Of a DNA stretch of 64,000 nt, positions 32,459-44,188 are shown piece by piece. Location: contig NZ_BCAG01000001.1 of NCBI RefSeq assembly GCF_001293685.1, positions 620,001 to 684,000 on the forward strand. The letters run 5' to 3'. Positions within the stretch are counted from its first letter, which is position 1, and each line of letters opens with the position of its first letter. The translations under genes and the position numbers were made by a program. This stretch comes from Desulfatitalea tepidiphila (GTDB taxonomy: Bacteria > Desulfobacterota > Desulfobacteria > Desulfobacterales > Desulfosarcinaceae). The notes beneath the pieces were generated by a model. That model saw only the letters and a list, made by a program, of their open reading frames with translations. It made no database searches and was not told the origin of the DNA.

Positions 32459-35455
32459 ATGGAAACTCGATCGGAGCAGTCGTTCGATACAGACCGGATC
32501 GATTCGAATCAAAAGCATCCTGTTACATCAGACGGCATGTCGGCTTGGATCATGCCGCTGGCCAAACGCTTCTGGCTTATCATTTTACTTGTCTTCGGGC
32601 TTTCGTCAGCCGCGATCTGGGCGATTCCAAAGATCGTCATTCAAAATGACCTGATGTTCATGCTCCCGGAAGACAACGCGGCAAAGAACCATTATCTGGA
32701 TGCCGAGGAACTTCTGGGCAATGCCGGCGGCATCGCCATCGCCATTCAATCCACGGACGGCATCTACCGGGTCGACCTGCTCGAGCGGGTCCGCGAGCTG
32801 GCGGCGAGATGTCGCGCGCTCAATCTGCGCATACCGGCGCACCAACTGGGGCTTCGCTGGGGGTTGTCGTCGGAGCACGCCCTGGCCCTGGCAGGGATAC
32901 TGCAAAGCCTCTCTTCAGATCCCGATTTTACACCCCAGCTCCTTACAGAACTGCTGGCCGAGCCAACGGAGTTGGCGGAGGTCATCGGCGACAGCCTGCC
33001 CGCTTTACTGACGGTCGACGACACGGATCGTTTCTCCCTGGGACTGGCCGACCGCCTGGCGGCATTGGCCGCAGCCAATCCCGTTTTTCCGGGCGACCTG
33101 GCGGCCTTTGCCCATCAGACCACCGACCGGCGCGGCCATTTCAAAAACACCTGGGTCGACAAGGTGGTGGCCCTGACCGAAACCGACACGGTCTGGCCAG
33201 AATTCACAGATTATGGCGGCATCGCCGAGGCGGTGGCGCCGTTTGGTATTCCAGGCGGTCCGGACTTGGAGCGTTTCGTGGCGCAGATGCTCGAAGCCGG
33301 CGCCGTCGGTCCGGATGCCATCCTGCAATACTATGCGACGCGCCCCAAACCAGCGGACATTTCCGAAGCCTTCTGGTCCTCTCTGGCAGGTGCACTGACC
33401 CCTGAAGCCGTCCAGGCCCTGGGCGAGGCCCTGGTCCAGGCGCCCAAACAGATTCGTGTGGGCGACCTCGTGCCCCGGGAGATCACCACCGACAGCATGG
33501 CGCGAATACGGCAGCGTCTCCGCGCCTGGCCGTTTCTCCAGGAGGGCATCTACAGCCAGGACGAAAAGAGTCTGCTCGTGGTCGTGCGCAGCGCGCCGAA
33601 TCTGGATCAGCCCAACCGCGAACTGCTGCTCGAGGGCGTCAAGGAAGAGGTGACGCAGTTGTTCGGTGACGGCCGCTATGGGGTGCACATGGCCGGTTAT
33701 TCCATCGTCGATCAGGCCGTTGCGGAGAACATGCGCCAGGACATCGTGCGGCTCTTGCCCCTGGTATTTGTCGTGGTCACGCTGTTTCTCTTTTGCACCT
33801 TTCGCAATCCGGCCGGCGTGCTCTACCCCATGATCACGATCCTGTTGGCCGTGGGTTGGTGCATGGGCGTCATGGCGCTGCTGGATGTGCCCCTGTCCGT
33901 TGTGGGCACCGCCATGCCCGTTTTGCTGGTGGCCGTTGGATCGGCCTATGGCATCCACCTGGTCTATTACTTCGTTCATCGCCATGCCGGGACGTCCGAC
34001 CCGAGCGCGGCCATGACCGATACCCTCGACGGCACCGGGCGCGGCGTGGTCATGGCCGGGTTGACGACCGTGGCCGGGTTCGTCTCCCTGGTCTTCAACG
34101 ACATCGTGCCGTTGCGGGATTTCGGCCTGTTTACGGCGCTGGGCGTCTTTTTCGCATTGCTCGTTTCATTGCTTTTGATCCCCGCCCTGCTGATCCGTTT
34201 CGGGGTGCGGGCGCCCGCTCACCAGCGCGGCGCCGGTGCCGGCTTGGGCAGCCGACTGTCAGGCCGCCTGATCCGTGGGATCAGCCGCATATCCTACCAG
34301 CATCCGAAAAAGGTGATTGCCCTGGCCGTCCTCGTGGTGCTGGGTTCGATTGCCGGCGTGACCGGGCTCCGCGTGGAGATGAACAATATTGCGTTTTTCA
34401 AGAAGGACACCCCCATCCGCGCGGCCGATACGTTTATCAACGGCAATTTCGCCGGCACCGTGGACATGCGCATCATTTTCACCGCTTCCGAAGCCAACGG
34501 CGTGCTCGATCCGCTGGTCCTGGACGCTATGGAGCGCCTGGGGCACACCATCAAGGCGCAATATCCCCAAGTGGGCAAGACGCTTTCCGTCCTCGACCTG
34601 ATTCGCAAGATGAACCAGGCCTTCTATTTCAACGATCCGGCCTATTACCGTATTCCAGGGATTTCTGACCTGGCCGGCGATCGATCGAATCAAGCGTTGA
34701 AGGCCCACCTGGCATCCTATATCGACAAGTTCCAGCGGGATGATACGCGTGCCTTTATCGATGGAGAAAAGCGGCGGGCGGCGCTCATGCTGCAGATCAA
34801 AACCGCGTCGAGCGAAGTCACGCGGGATATCCTGCACACCATCGAGAAACTCCTGGCCGGCCCGCTCGGTCAAGACCTGGAGCGCATCGGCGTGCAGGTG
34901 CACACGACCGGCATCGGCGCACTCTACGTCGAATCCGAGCAAATGATCGTCAGCGGCCAGATGCGTTCCATCGCCGTGTCGGTGGTGATCGTCCTGGTGC
35001 TCGTCACCCTGATCATGCGGTCGTTGGTCTACGGCCTGCTCTCCATACTGCCGCTCTGCATGGCCATATGCATCAATTTCGGCGTCATGGGGCTGCTTAA
35101 CATTCCCCTGGACGCCGCCACGGCCATCGCCGCCTGCGTGGCCATCGGCATCGGCATCGACTACGGTCTCCACTACTTGAACCGATACCGGTTATACCGC
35201 CGGGCCGGCCATGGCCACGGAGAGGCCGTCGTCCAAACGGCCGACACCACCGGCGGATCGATCTGCATCAATGCCCTGGCCGTGGCCGCCGGCTTTTCGG
35301 TGCTGATGTTCTCCACCTTCGTGCCGCTCGTGCATCTGGGATTTCTCATCGCCCTGACCATGATCACATCTTCGGCCGGCTCCCTGACGCTGCTGCCGGC
35401 GGTATTGTCGCTGATCGACCGATCTCGTTTAACTTCATCAATGGATAAGGAGTGA
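32459..35455 (+). CDS. RND-superfamily (MMPL) exporter
   Basis: A 998-residue inner-membrane transporter with the two-fold RND plan: one N-terminal helix, a large periplasmic domain, then a block of helices, repeated. The first helical block (about residues 420-585) includes IVRLLPLVFVVVTLFLFCTF and VLLVAVGSAYGIHLVYYFVH; the second (about 835-990) includes CVAIGIGIDYGLHYLNRYR. Helix-4 type Gly/Asp motifs suggest proton coupling. A LolA-like periplasmic protein and a beta-barrel follow in the same operon, pointing to lipid or hopanoid transport to the outer membrane. ATG 32459 follows CAGGAG; GTG 32453 is the alternative. Confidence 0.9.
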   Translation: METRSEQSFDTDRIDSNQKHPVTSDGMSAWIMPLAKRFWLIILLVFGLSSAAIWAIPKIVIQNDLMFMLPEDNAAKNHYLDAEELLGNAGGIAIAIQSTDGIYRVDLLERVRELAARCRALNLRIPAHQLGLRWGLSSEHALALAGILQSLSSDPDFTPQLLTELLAEPTELAEVIGDSLPALLTVDDTDRFSLGLADRLAALAAANPVFPGDLAAFAHQTTDRRGHFKNTWVDKVVALTETDTVWPEFTDYGGIAEAVAPFGIPGGPDLERFVAQMLEAGAVGPDAILQYYATRPKPADISEAFWSSLAGALTPEAVQALGEALVQAPKQIRVGDLVPREITTDSMARIRQRLRAWPFLQEGIYSQDEKSLLVVVRSAPNLDQPNRELLLEGVKEEVTQLFGDGRYGVHMAGYSIVDQAVAENMRQDIVRLLPLVFVVVTLFLFCTFRNPAGVLYPMITILLAVGWCMGVMALLDVPLSVVGTAMPVLLVAVGSAYGIHLVYYFVHRHAGTSDPSAAMTDTLDGTGRGVVMAGLTTVAGFVSLVFNDIVPLRDFGLFTALGVFFALLVSLLLIPALLIRFGVRAPAHQRGAGAGLGSRLSGRLIRGISRISYQHPKKVIALAVLVVLGSIAGVTGLRVEMNNIAFFKKDTPIRAADTFINGNFAGTVDMRIIFTASEANGVLDPLVLDAMERLGHTIKAQYPQVGKTLSVLDLIRKMNQAFYFNDPAYYRIPGISDLAGDRSNQALKAHLASYIDKFQRDDTRAFIDGEKRRAALMLQIKTASSEVTRDILHTIEKLLAGPLGQDLERIGVQVHTTGIGALYVESEQMIVSGQMRSIAVSVVIVLVLVTLIMRSLVYGLLSILPLCMAICINFGVMGLLNIPLDAATAIAACVAIGIGIDYGLHYLNRYRLYRRAGHGHGEAVVQTADTTGGSICINALAVAAGFSVLMFSTFVPLVHLGFLIALTMITSSAGSLTLLPAVLSLIDRSRLTSSMDKE

Positions 35456-35458
35456 TTC

Positions 35459-36268
35459 ATGAAAAGAAGCTTGATTCTCTTGCTGCTGATGTTGACGTAT
35501 TGCGTCTCCGCTCAGGCCGCTGACATCGGCCCCTATGACCCGGCGACGGCCGACAAGGATGGACGCCGCATCTTCGATATTGCCGATGATTTCAACGAAC
35601 CGGAGCGGGACCTGGTGATTTACACCCGGATGACCCTCAAATCCGGCGAGGCGGTCAGTGATACTCGCAAGGTGATCATCAAGGAGAGGATCGACAACGA
35701 TCTGAGCCGCATCGTGTTTCGATTCACCGATTCATTGAAGCGCGGGCTCACCTTCCTGACCATCGAAACCCATGGCGAAAACAACGACCAGTATCTGTAT
35801 GTGCCGGCCATCGGCCGGCCCCGCCAGATCGCTTCCCAGGATCGCCAGAACAATTTCGAAGACACCGATTTCACCAATGAGGATCTGGGCGGCATCAAGC
35901 TGGACGATTACACCTACAAGCGCGGCAGCGACACCACGCTCGCCGGGCGCGCCTGCTACAAGGTGACGGCCACGGCCAAGGCCGACGGCGCGCGCTTTCC
36001 CAAGAGGATCGCCTGGTTCGACCAGGAGACCTTCATCCCCCTGCAGATGAAAATTTACAACAGGGACAACAAGTTGCAGCGGGTCGTTGTGGCCGGCGAC
36101 GTGCGACCCGTGGGCGCCATTCATCTCCCGTTCAAAACCGTGGCCAAGGACCTGCTGGAAAATCACACCACCATCCTGGATGTGGTTCGTGCCGAGGTGG
36201 ACAGCGGCGTCGAGCCCCTGGATTTCGATAAGGAAAAATTGGGGGCCGCATGGAAAGAGACGTTTTAG
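35459..36268 (+). CDS. LolA-like outer-membrane lipoprotein-sorting family protein
   Basis: A 269-residue periplasmic protein with a clear signal peptide (MKRSLILLLLMLTYCVSAQA, cleavage near AQA-AD). The mature part resembles the LolA/LppX-like half-barrel family that carries lipidated molecules, for example LYVPAIGRPRQIASQDRQNN and the following DLGGIKLDDYTYKR. It starts 3 bp after the MMPL exporter stop and overlaps the next gene by 19 bp. It probably shuttles the exporter's lipid substrate across the periplasm. Confidence 0.85.
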   Translation: MKRSLILLLLMLTYCVSAQAADIGPYDPATADKDGRRIFDIADDFNEPERDLVIYTRMTLKSGEAVSDTRKVIIKERIDNDLSRIVFRFTDSLKRGLTFLTIETHGENNDQYLYVPAIGRPRQIASQDRQNNFEDTDFTNEDLGGIKLDDYTYKRGSDTTLAGRACYKVTATAKADGARFPKRIAWFDQETFIPLQMKIYNRDNKLQRVVVAGDVRPVGAIHLPFKTVAKDLLENHTTILDVVRAEVDSGVEPLDFDKEKLGAAWKETF

Positions 36269-37770
36269 GCGGCAAGCCCTGCCGGGCGTTTTCTCTCGTT
36301 CTTCTTCTGGCCCTGATCGCAGCTTTGACGATGACCCATCCAAACCTTTGGGCATCCGAAGCCAGTCCGGGATCGCATCGCCGGATGGCTTCCAGCCTTT
36401 CGAACCAGGGCGAAAACGAAACGGCGGAAGCGGGCGAAGAAGATGACTACATGGAGGACCTGCTGGGCGAATCGAGCGGCGCAGGCGATACCGCCACTGC
36501 GCCGGCGGTCGACCGGAAGAACTTTCCCTTGGATTACGAAGGCGAGCTGGTCGCCCATCTGTGGGCCCCCAATGACTATGACCACGAATGGCACACTACC
36601 GATCGGTTGGATCTGAAGGGATGGGGCGACATCGGCGCCATCCGCATGGCCGGCCGCTTCCGGTTGGACTACCAGGACCTGGAAAAGGATGCCAAGGCCA
36701 GAACCGACCTGCGGGAGCTCTTCGCCACCTATCAACTTCGCCCGAGCGCGGTCAGCTATGTGGATCTCACCATCGGCAAGAAAATCCTCTATTGGGGCAA
36801 AGGCGACGAGGTGAGGCCCATCGACCGGGTTTGCCCGGAAGATCTGAACGCCTTGTACTTCTACAATTTGAACGATCGAAAGACCGGGCGCATTGGAACG
36901 TTCCTCGACGTGCAGTTCACGCGACGATTACGCTTCGAAGGTTTCTGGTCCCCCTATTTCGAAGCCAGCCAGACCCCGGAGTCCGGAGATTACTATGAAC
37001 CGGCGCTGCTTCGCCAATTGACCGGCGCCGGCATCGGAATCGACGGCGAGGACGAACCCGACGCATGGTCGGCCGACGCCGGTATCGGCGGCCGTTTCAT
37101 GTTTTCACTGTTCAAGGCGGACCTGGCCCTCTACGCCTTTCACGGCTACGACCCCAAACCGAGCTACGGGATCCACCGGCTGGGGCCGGATCCCTATTTC
37201 GGGCTTCCCATCGTGCCCCAATCCATCAACGCCACCTACCCTCGCATGACCCTGTTCGGCGCCGACGTGGAACGCACCCTGGGTGCGGTGGTGCTGCGGG
37301 CCGAGGCCGCCTATCAATCTCGCGGTGCCTGGTTCGCTCTGGATTGGCAGCAGGATCCCACCCTCTTGCTGGAAACACCCCGCGGAAACGTGGAGAAAGA
37401 TCAGCTCCAGTATGTGGTCGGCCTGGACAAGAGCGACCTGTTCATTCGCAATCTATTTTTCAATCTTCAATTGCTGGGGAGCCATATCTTCGATCACGAT
37501 CCGCGAATGGTCGCCTCCGAATCCCAGACCGGCATGACCGCCTACCTGCGCTACGCGTGGTTGGATTCGAAATTGGAGATATGGTATCGCTACATGCTCA
37601 TTTTCCAGGACGAAGACCAGCGCCATCACTTTGAAATAACATACAAACCGTTGTCATGGGCCCAGGCGGGCATCGGCGCCGTGGCCTTCGATGGGGGCGG
37701 GGATACGACCACCTTCGGCCAATACGCGGATAGGGATTTTGTCTATGCCAAAATGAAGCTCATCTTTTAA
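36250..37770 (+). CDS. Outer-membrane beta-barrel protein of the lipid-export operon
   Basis: A 506-residue protein with a signal sequence (SLVLLLALIAALTMTHPNLW, cleavage near WAS-EA), then an acidic linker (about residues 50-85). A long region of alternating hydrophobic and aromatic strands follows and ends in Phe (AKMKLIF), the typical C-terminus of outer-membrane barrels. It resembles DUF1302/alginate-porin-like proteins found next to MMPL exporters. It completes a three-compartment set with the exporter and LolA-like protein. Its stop overlaps the iorB stop by 3-4 bp on the opposite strand. Confidence 0.78.
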   Translation: MERDVLGGKPCRAFSLVLLLALIAALTMTHPNLWASEASPGSHRRMASSLSNQGENETAEAGEEDDYMEDLLGESSGAGDTATAPAVDRKNFPLDYEGELVAHLWAPNDYDHEWHTTDRLDLKGWGDIGAIRMAGRFRLDYQDLEKDAKARTDLRELFATYQLRPSAVSYVDLTIGKKILYWGKGDEVRPIDRVCPEDLNALYFYNLNDRKTGRIGTFLDVQFTRRLRFEGFWSPYFEASQTPESGDYYEPALLRQLTGAGIGIDGEDEPDAWSADAGIGGRFMFSLFKADLALYAFHGYDPKPSYGIHRLGPDPYFGLPIVPQSINATYPRMTLFGADVERTLGAVVLRAEAAYQSRGAWFALDWQQDPTLLLETPRGNVEKDQLQYVVGLDKSDLFIRNLFFNLQLLGSHIFDHDPRMVASESQTGMTAYLRYAWLDSKLEIWYRYMLIFQDEDQRHHFEITYKPLSWAQAGIGAVAFDGGGDTTTFGQYADRDFVYAKMKLIF

Positions 37771-38393
37771 CTTTCGATGAGCTCTTTTCCCCTGTCGAAC
37801 GCTTCCAGGTTTTTGGCGATTTTATCCGACGGCACCATGCGGGTGATGGTCGCCTCGAAAATGTCGCGGTCCAGGGGGAGCACGCCGGTGGCCGACAAGG
37901 CGCCCACCAGGATGATGTTGGTGAAAATCGGATTGCCCATTTCCATAGCCGTTTCTGTGGCGTTGAGGAACCAGGCGGTATGGGAAAGATCGGTGATCCA
38001 CCCTTTTAATTGTTCGGCCTCCGGGTATTGGGCCTCGCCGCTGATTACGGCGATGGCATGAATGGGCCGCATGTTGCACAACACGTGGACCTGTTCGCTG
38101 CCGTAATCCTTCAGGACCCGCAGTGCTTCGGTGGGCTCCAGGGAGACGATAAGGTGGGCCCGGCCTTTGGGGATCTGGGGGGAGAGGTCGTTGAAGGTCG
38201 AGGCCCGCAGGTGGCTCATCACCGAACCGCCGCGCTGGGAGGCGCCGAAGGTTTCACCGATGGTGATGTTGAGTCCCTGGGCCATGAGCATGTTGCCGAG
38301 CAGACGCGAGGCCAGGACATTGCCCTGGCCTCCCACGCCGGTGATGATCATGTTGTAAGGGTCGGCCGCCAGGGCCGTCATCGATCCGTTCAT
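37767..38393 (-). CDS. iorB: Indolepyruvate:ferredoxin oxidoreductase, beta subunit
   Basis: A 208-residue gamma-domain-type subunit of 2-oxoacid:ferredoxin oxidoreductase. The family motif ITGVGGQGNVLASRLLGNML and the segment GETFGASQRGGSVMSHLR are clear. With IorA it oxidises aryl pyruvates from aromatic amino acids to aryl-acetyl-CoA, reducing ferredoxin. The start at 38393 (MNGSMTALAA) lies 2 bp after the iorA stop; a longer frame would overlap iorA. Confidence 0.92.
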   Translation of the reverse strand: MNGSMTALAADPYNMIITGVGGQGNVLASRLLGNMLMAQGLNITIGETFGASQRGGSVMSHLRASTFNDLSPQIPKGRAHLIVSLEPTEALRVLKDYGSEQVHVLCNMRPIHAIAVISGEAQYPEAEQLKGWITDLSHTAWFLNATETAMEMGNPIFTNIILVGALSATGVLPLDRDIFEATITRMVPSDKIAKNLEAFDRGKELIES

Positions 38394-38395
38394 CG

Positions 38396-40330
38396 CTACA
38401 CCGCCTCCTTTTGAATCGCTCCGGCCGGGCAGATCGACGCGCACACGCCGCACCCCGCGCAAATGACATCATCGATGCGGGAAACCTTTTTGACCTTGTC
38501 CCATATCAGCCCCGGACATTTGAAGACCCGGGTGCACAATCGGTTGCAGCCGCAATTTTCGCCCATGCAGATCGTCTCGACGATGTGCATGTTGAACCTG
38601 CGTTTGCCTTTTCGCTCGGGGCTCAGGGCGCACAGCTGTTTGAGGATGAGCACGTTGGGACCCTGCCGCGAAGAGATCAGCTCCAGGAGCGCGGCCTGGG
38701 TGGCGGCCAGGTCGAAGGGATCGCACTGGCGCACCTCGACGCCCATGGCTTCGCAGATGCGTCGGATGTCCAGGGCCTGCACCGCCTTACCGGCCGCGTC
38801 CACGGTGAGGCCGGGGTGGGGTTGAAATCCGGTCATGGCCGTGCCGCTGTTGTCCAGCACCACAACGGTGATGTTGGCGCCGTGGTGGGCGGCGTTGGCC
38901 AGGGCCGGCATGACGGCGTGGAAAAAGGTGGAGTCGCCGCTGACGGCCAGCACGGGCTGATCGAGGCCGAACTCCCGGAGCATGCCGAAGCCGCTGGCCA
39001 CACCGGTTCCCGATCCCATGGCGTGCAGGGTTTTCAGGGTTTCATAGCCGGTGGGGCGCATGGCCAGGGAGTAGCACCCGATATCGCCGCAGACGAACCC
39101 CTGTCGATGGTCGAGTTGCAGAGCGTTGTGGATCGACCAGAACGAAGCACGGTGGGGGCAACCGGGACAGAAGGTCAGGTCGCGCTCCGGCGCCCCGAAA
39201 AAAGCCGATTCCAGGGCTTTTTGGGCATAACTCTCGGACACGGGCTGGTAGTCGATACCCAGAACCCTGGCCAGCCCCTGGACTACCCGATCCGGGTTCA
39301 TTTCGCCGGTGGCGGGGATGGTGCCGTCGCGCTTGCCGTAGAAAGTTTTGACGCCGATAGTGGGGGCCAACTCGGCGGCCAGGATCTTGACGCTCTCTTC
39401 GAGGAACGGCAGCACCTCCTCGACGATGAGGATCGTGTCGGCCATACGCAGATGGCGCTCCACGAAACGGGGCGGCAGGGGCCAGGTGGTGCCCATCTTG
39501 AGAATGCCTACCCGCGATTCGGCCTGGAGCAAGCGGACCGCCTCCTTGCTGTAGAGGTTGCAGGCACTGCTGGTGATCAGGAGCACCTCGGGGTCGGGCG
39601 GGCCGCAATAGGTGTTGAACGGGCTCTCTTCGAAAAGTTCGGCGGCTTTCTGAACACGTTCCTGCTGAAGCGTGTGCTTGTACTCCACCGGCGAGCTGAT
39701 CACCGCGCCTTCCATCTGATCCAGGATGAAACCATCATGTTTGAAGTAAGCCTTGCTGCCGGTCGGCGGCAATTCGCCCAGGGTCACGTTGCCGCTGGCG
39801 TGGGACAGTCGGGTGACGCTGCGGACCATCACCAGGGTGCGCAGTTCTTCAGAAAGCGTGAAGGCATATCGGACCATCTCCTTGGCTTCCTGGAAGTTAC
39901 CGGGTTCGAGCAGGGGGATCTCGACGAGGCGGGCGAAATGGCGTGATTCGCCCTCGTTGACGCTGGAAAGGGCTCCCGGGTCGTCGCACGGGACCAGGAC
40001 CAGGCCGGCGCGGGTGCCGGACCCGGCCAGATGCAACAGGAAGTCCGAGGCCACGTTGACCCCGTTCTGCTTCATCACGCAAAGCGCTCTGAGGCCGGCA
40101 AAGGATGCCGCGGCAGCGACCTCCAGGGCCACCTTTTCGTTGACCGACCACTCCACGTAGAGATGGCGCTCCTTGGAAACTTTGGCCAGGTTTTCGATGA
40201 TTTCGGATGACGGGGTGCCCGGATATCCGGCGGCCACGGAGATACCGGCCTCCAAGGCCCCTCGAGCGATGGCTTCGTTGCCCATGAAAAGCCGTTGCTC
40301 GCCCTTTTTCCCCTGAACCAGATAGGACAT
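38396..40330 (-). CDS. iorA: Indolepyruvate:ferredoxin oxidoreductase, alpha subunit
   Basis: A 644-residue TPP-dependent subunit. The N-terminal pyrimidine-binding domain includes GYPGTPSSEIIENLAKV, and the TPP/PP domain includes FCPGCPHRASFWSI and GDSTFFHAVMPALANA. Two C-terminal 4Fe-4S clusters are built from CMGENCGCNRLCTRVFKCPG and CAGCGVCASICPAGAI. Electrons go to ferredoxin. The start at 40330 follows GAGAGGAG. A promoter candidate lies at 40385-40413 on the minus strand. Confidence 0.95.
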   Translation of the reverse strand: MSYLVQGKKGEQRLFMGNEAIARGALEAGISVAAGYPGTPSSEIIENLAKVSKERHLYVEWSVNEKVALEVAAAASFAGLRALCVMKQNGVNVASDFLLHLAGSGTRAGLVLVPCDDPGALSSVNEGESRHFARLVEIPLLEPGNFQEAKEMVRYAFTLSEELRTLVMVRSVTRLSHASGNVTLGELPPTGSKAYFKHDGFILDQMEGAVISSPVEYKHTLQQERVQKAAELFEESPFNTYCGPPDPEVLLITSSACNLYSKEAVRLLQAESRVGILKMGTTWPLPPRFVERHLRMADTILIVEEVLPFLEESVKILAAELAPTIGVKTFYGKRDGTIPATGEMNPDRVVQGLARVLGIDYQPVSESYAQKALESAFFGAPERDLTFCPGCPHRASFWSIHNALQLDHRQGFVCGDIGCYSLAMRPTGYETLKTLHAMGSGTGVASGFGMLREFGLDQPVLAVSGDSTFFHAVMPALANAAHHGANITVVVLDNSGTAMTGFQPHPGLTVDAAGKAVQALDIRRICEAMGVEVRQCDPFDLAATQAALLELISSRQGPNVLILKQLCALSPERKGKRRFNMHIVETICMGENCGCNRLCTRVFKCPGLIWDKVKKVSRIDDVICAGCGVCASICPAGAIQKEAV

Positions 40331-40384
40331 CGTGACTCCTCTCGCGCGTTTTGCGCGCCAATCTGAGATGCAACTTCTTGTGTT

Positions 40385-40413
40385 GTTGTATCCTCGCTCC
40401 CGGGCGATGACAA
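40385..40413 (-). promoter_or_regulatory. Promoter of iorAB
   Basis: Minus-strand TTGTCA (40413-40408) and TACAAC (40390-40385) with a 17-bp spacer lie about 55 bp upstream of the iorA start. The rest of the 346-bp gap to the regulator at 40677 holds a TTGACA at about 40585 on the plus strand without a good -10, and no gene I can support. Confidence 0.5.
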
Positions 40414-40676
40414 GGGGAAATCGAATGAACCGGGTCTGCGACACATGCCCGCCTTGTTGTCATGGGAAATGACAAATTCCGCTAAAATTCAAAAGGCATA
40501 CAAAATCATTGAAAGAAACTTCCATAAATTGTACACCACTTGTGACAGCGCCCGCTAACTGGATCAGCCTCGGGCAAGGCCCCCTTGACATATTCGAGAT
40601 CGTGAAACAAAGGATGAGAGGAAAGGCGCAGCGCACGAAACCTCTTCGACAAACAAAAAGAACGGATTGCGAGACG

Positions 40677-41363
40677 ATGGTGAGTAAAGTCGATAACACC
40701 GAGAAGACCCCACTTGCATTGGCCCTGGCCAATTCCAAGCGTCCCCAGGCCACTCCTCTGGAAGTCTTCAAGTTGGCACGCCGGCGATGGTTGGAGGGCA
40801 AAAAGATCAGTTTCGGACAGTTGGCCCAAGAGATCGGCGTCAGCCGCGGCACGCTGTATCGCTGGGTGGGCAAAAAAGACCTTTTGATGGACGAGATTTT
40901 CTGGTCGCTGACAGGGCCGGCATTCGAACGCGCCGTTCGGGAAACCCCGGGGCATGGGATCGATCATATCGTCAATGTGCACCGCAGTTTCATGGCATCG
41001 ATCTTGTCCTTTCCACCCATGCAGCAGTTCATTAAAGATGACCCGAGCTACGCCTTTCGCATTTTGACCAACTTTACGAGCGGCGTGAGCCAGCGTATCA
41101 TCAAGCTCACTGCCGAACATTTGCGGGAGCAGGAGCGGCAAGGGCATATCCAGCTGCATTCACCGGCGGAAAAGCTGGCGGAAATCTTCATCCTCGCCAA
41201 CCAGGGGATCTTGTACAGCGACGTGATCAGCGGGCGCTCACCGGCCATTGACAAGGCCTGCGCAATCATTCGATTGCTGCTCACTTCGAGCGAGGCGATC
41301 GAGCAGCAGGCGGGTTCCTTCAAAATGGAAGAGTCTTCTGATACCGGTTCGACGAAAGCTTGA
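40677..41363 (+). CDS. TetR/QsdR-type transcriptional regulator
   Basis: A 228-residue regulator with a helix-turn-helix near residues 30-65 (SFGQLAQEIGVSRGTLYRWV). A C-terminal domain resembles the QsdR/TetR_C_18-like group (SLTGPAFERAVRETPG). It is transcribed away from iorA and towards the FadJ-type gene, so it could control either. I prefer ATG 40677; the frame is open upstream to 40509, but no ribosome-binding site supports that. Confidence 0.75.
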   Translation: MVSKVDNTEKTPLALALANSKRPQATPLEVFKLARRRWLEGKKISFGQLAQEIGVSRGTLYRWVGKKDLLMDEIFWSLTGPAFERAVRETPGHGIDHIVNVHRSFMASILSFPPMQQFIKDDPSYAFRILTNFTSGVSQRIIKLTAEHLREQERQGHIQLHSPAEKLAEIFILANQGILYSDVISGRSPAIDKACAIIRLLLTSSEAIEQQAGSFKMEESSDTGSTKA

Positions 41364-41438
41364 CGGCGCCGGTCGGCGCTAATTGTTTAGTAACCCATCC
41401 AAGTTTGACTTCTGTTGCGTGAACATAGTACGAAACGA

Positions 41439-41461
41439 GGGGCGGGCGTTACGCCCGCCCC
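41439..41461. terminator. Hairpin between convergent genes
   Basis: GGGGCGGGCG (41439-41448) and CGCCCGCCCC (41452-41461) form a 10-bp perfect stem with a 3-base loop between the regulator (plus) and the FadJ-type gene (minus). The following T tract (TATCTATTTT) is weak, so it may be an inefficient or bidirectional terminator. Confidence 0.55.
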
Positions 41462-41504
41462 TATCTATTTTGGATGGATGCCACCCGCTTGACGATGGGC
41501 ATCT

Positions 41505-43586
<2,082 letters not shown>

Positions 43587-43616
43587 TCGTCTCTCCTCCT
43601 GATGAATTGATAGTTC

Positions 43617-43661
43617 ATGCCCATCCACAAATAGCCAATTGGCCTGTTTGTGGACGGGCAT
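43617..43661. repeat. R4-derived 45-bp palindrome
   Basis: The two ends of repeat R4 (ATGCCCATCCACAAATAGCC and CTGTTTGTGGACGGGCAT) lie back to back around CAATTGG, giving a nearly perfect palindrome. The interior seen in the full copies at 17015 and 58807 is missing. It lies 30 bp upstream of the fadJ start codon, so it could affect that gene's 5' end. Confidence 0.7.
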
Positions 43662-43874
43662 TGGTGATATGGATTTTCAAAAATGTGACAAACCGGAATG
43701 GATGTCTCAAAATGACCAATAAACGGTCCTTGTTTAATCATACCTGCGCTTTCCTGTCCATACCTTATAACCCGCAGCTCCGACAAACCCGGCACGCCCC
43801 TCCCAGCCCCGCAGATGCCGCCTCGCCGGAAGTGATAACACGTTGAAACGGAGCGCTATTCTCCAGCAATTCGA
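43662..43874. other. Intergenic DNA between fadJ and repeat R1 copy 3
   Basis: About 210 bp between the R4-derived palindrome and R1 copy 3. It presumably contains the fadJ promoter on the minus strand. I see no convincing gene; small frames here have no ribosome-binding site. Confidence 0.35.
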
Positions 43875-44171
43875 ACTGAATGGGATTCACCCTGAAGGGC
43901 ATGCTTTCCAAAAGATGTTTCATAAAAAGAATCGTATCGCAGCAGACATGGCAGGCGTGGGTGGAGCAGGTGGCCAGGGCCACATACGCCAGCGGTCAAT
44001 AGTGCCGCTTGAATGCAAACGGCGGTCAAGCGGCCCAGACTGTTTGAGCGCAGCGAGTTTCTGGGCCGCCCGCCGTGCATTCATAGCGGCAGTTGACCGC
44101 TTGGCGTGTGGCATCGGCCACCTGGTCCATCCACGCCGGGTTTGTTGCATCGCATTTAGTTGGAATCGCTG
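43875..44171 (+). repeat. Dispersed structured repeat R1, copy 3
   Basis: The third R1 copy. Outer arms 43954-43975 and 44116-44137 carry GTGGGTGG/CCATCCAC. The inner arms carry TGCCGCT/AGCGGCA where copies 1 and 2 have AGCCAGT/ACTGGCT, a compensatory change on both sides of the helix. The apical region is the same as in the other copies. The conserved right end GGAATCGCTG finishes at 44171, 17 bp before the -35 of the next promoter. Confidence 0.85.
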
Positions 44172-44188
44172 GCTATTCCCCTCCTGTC

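Noticed and set aside
38411-39946. 511-codon open frame on the plus strand
   Set aside because: Shadow of iorA, which has clear TPP and 4Fe-4S motifs on the minus strand.
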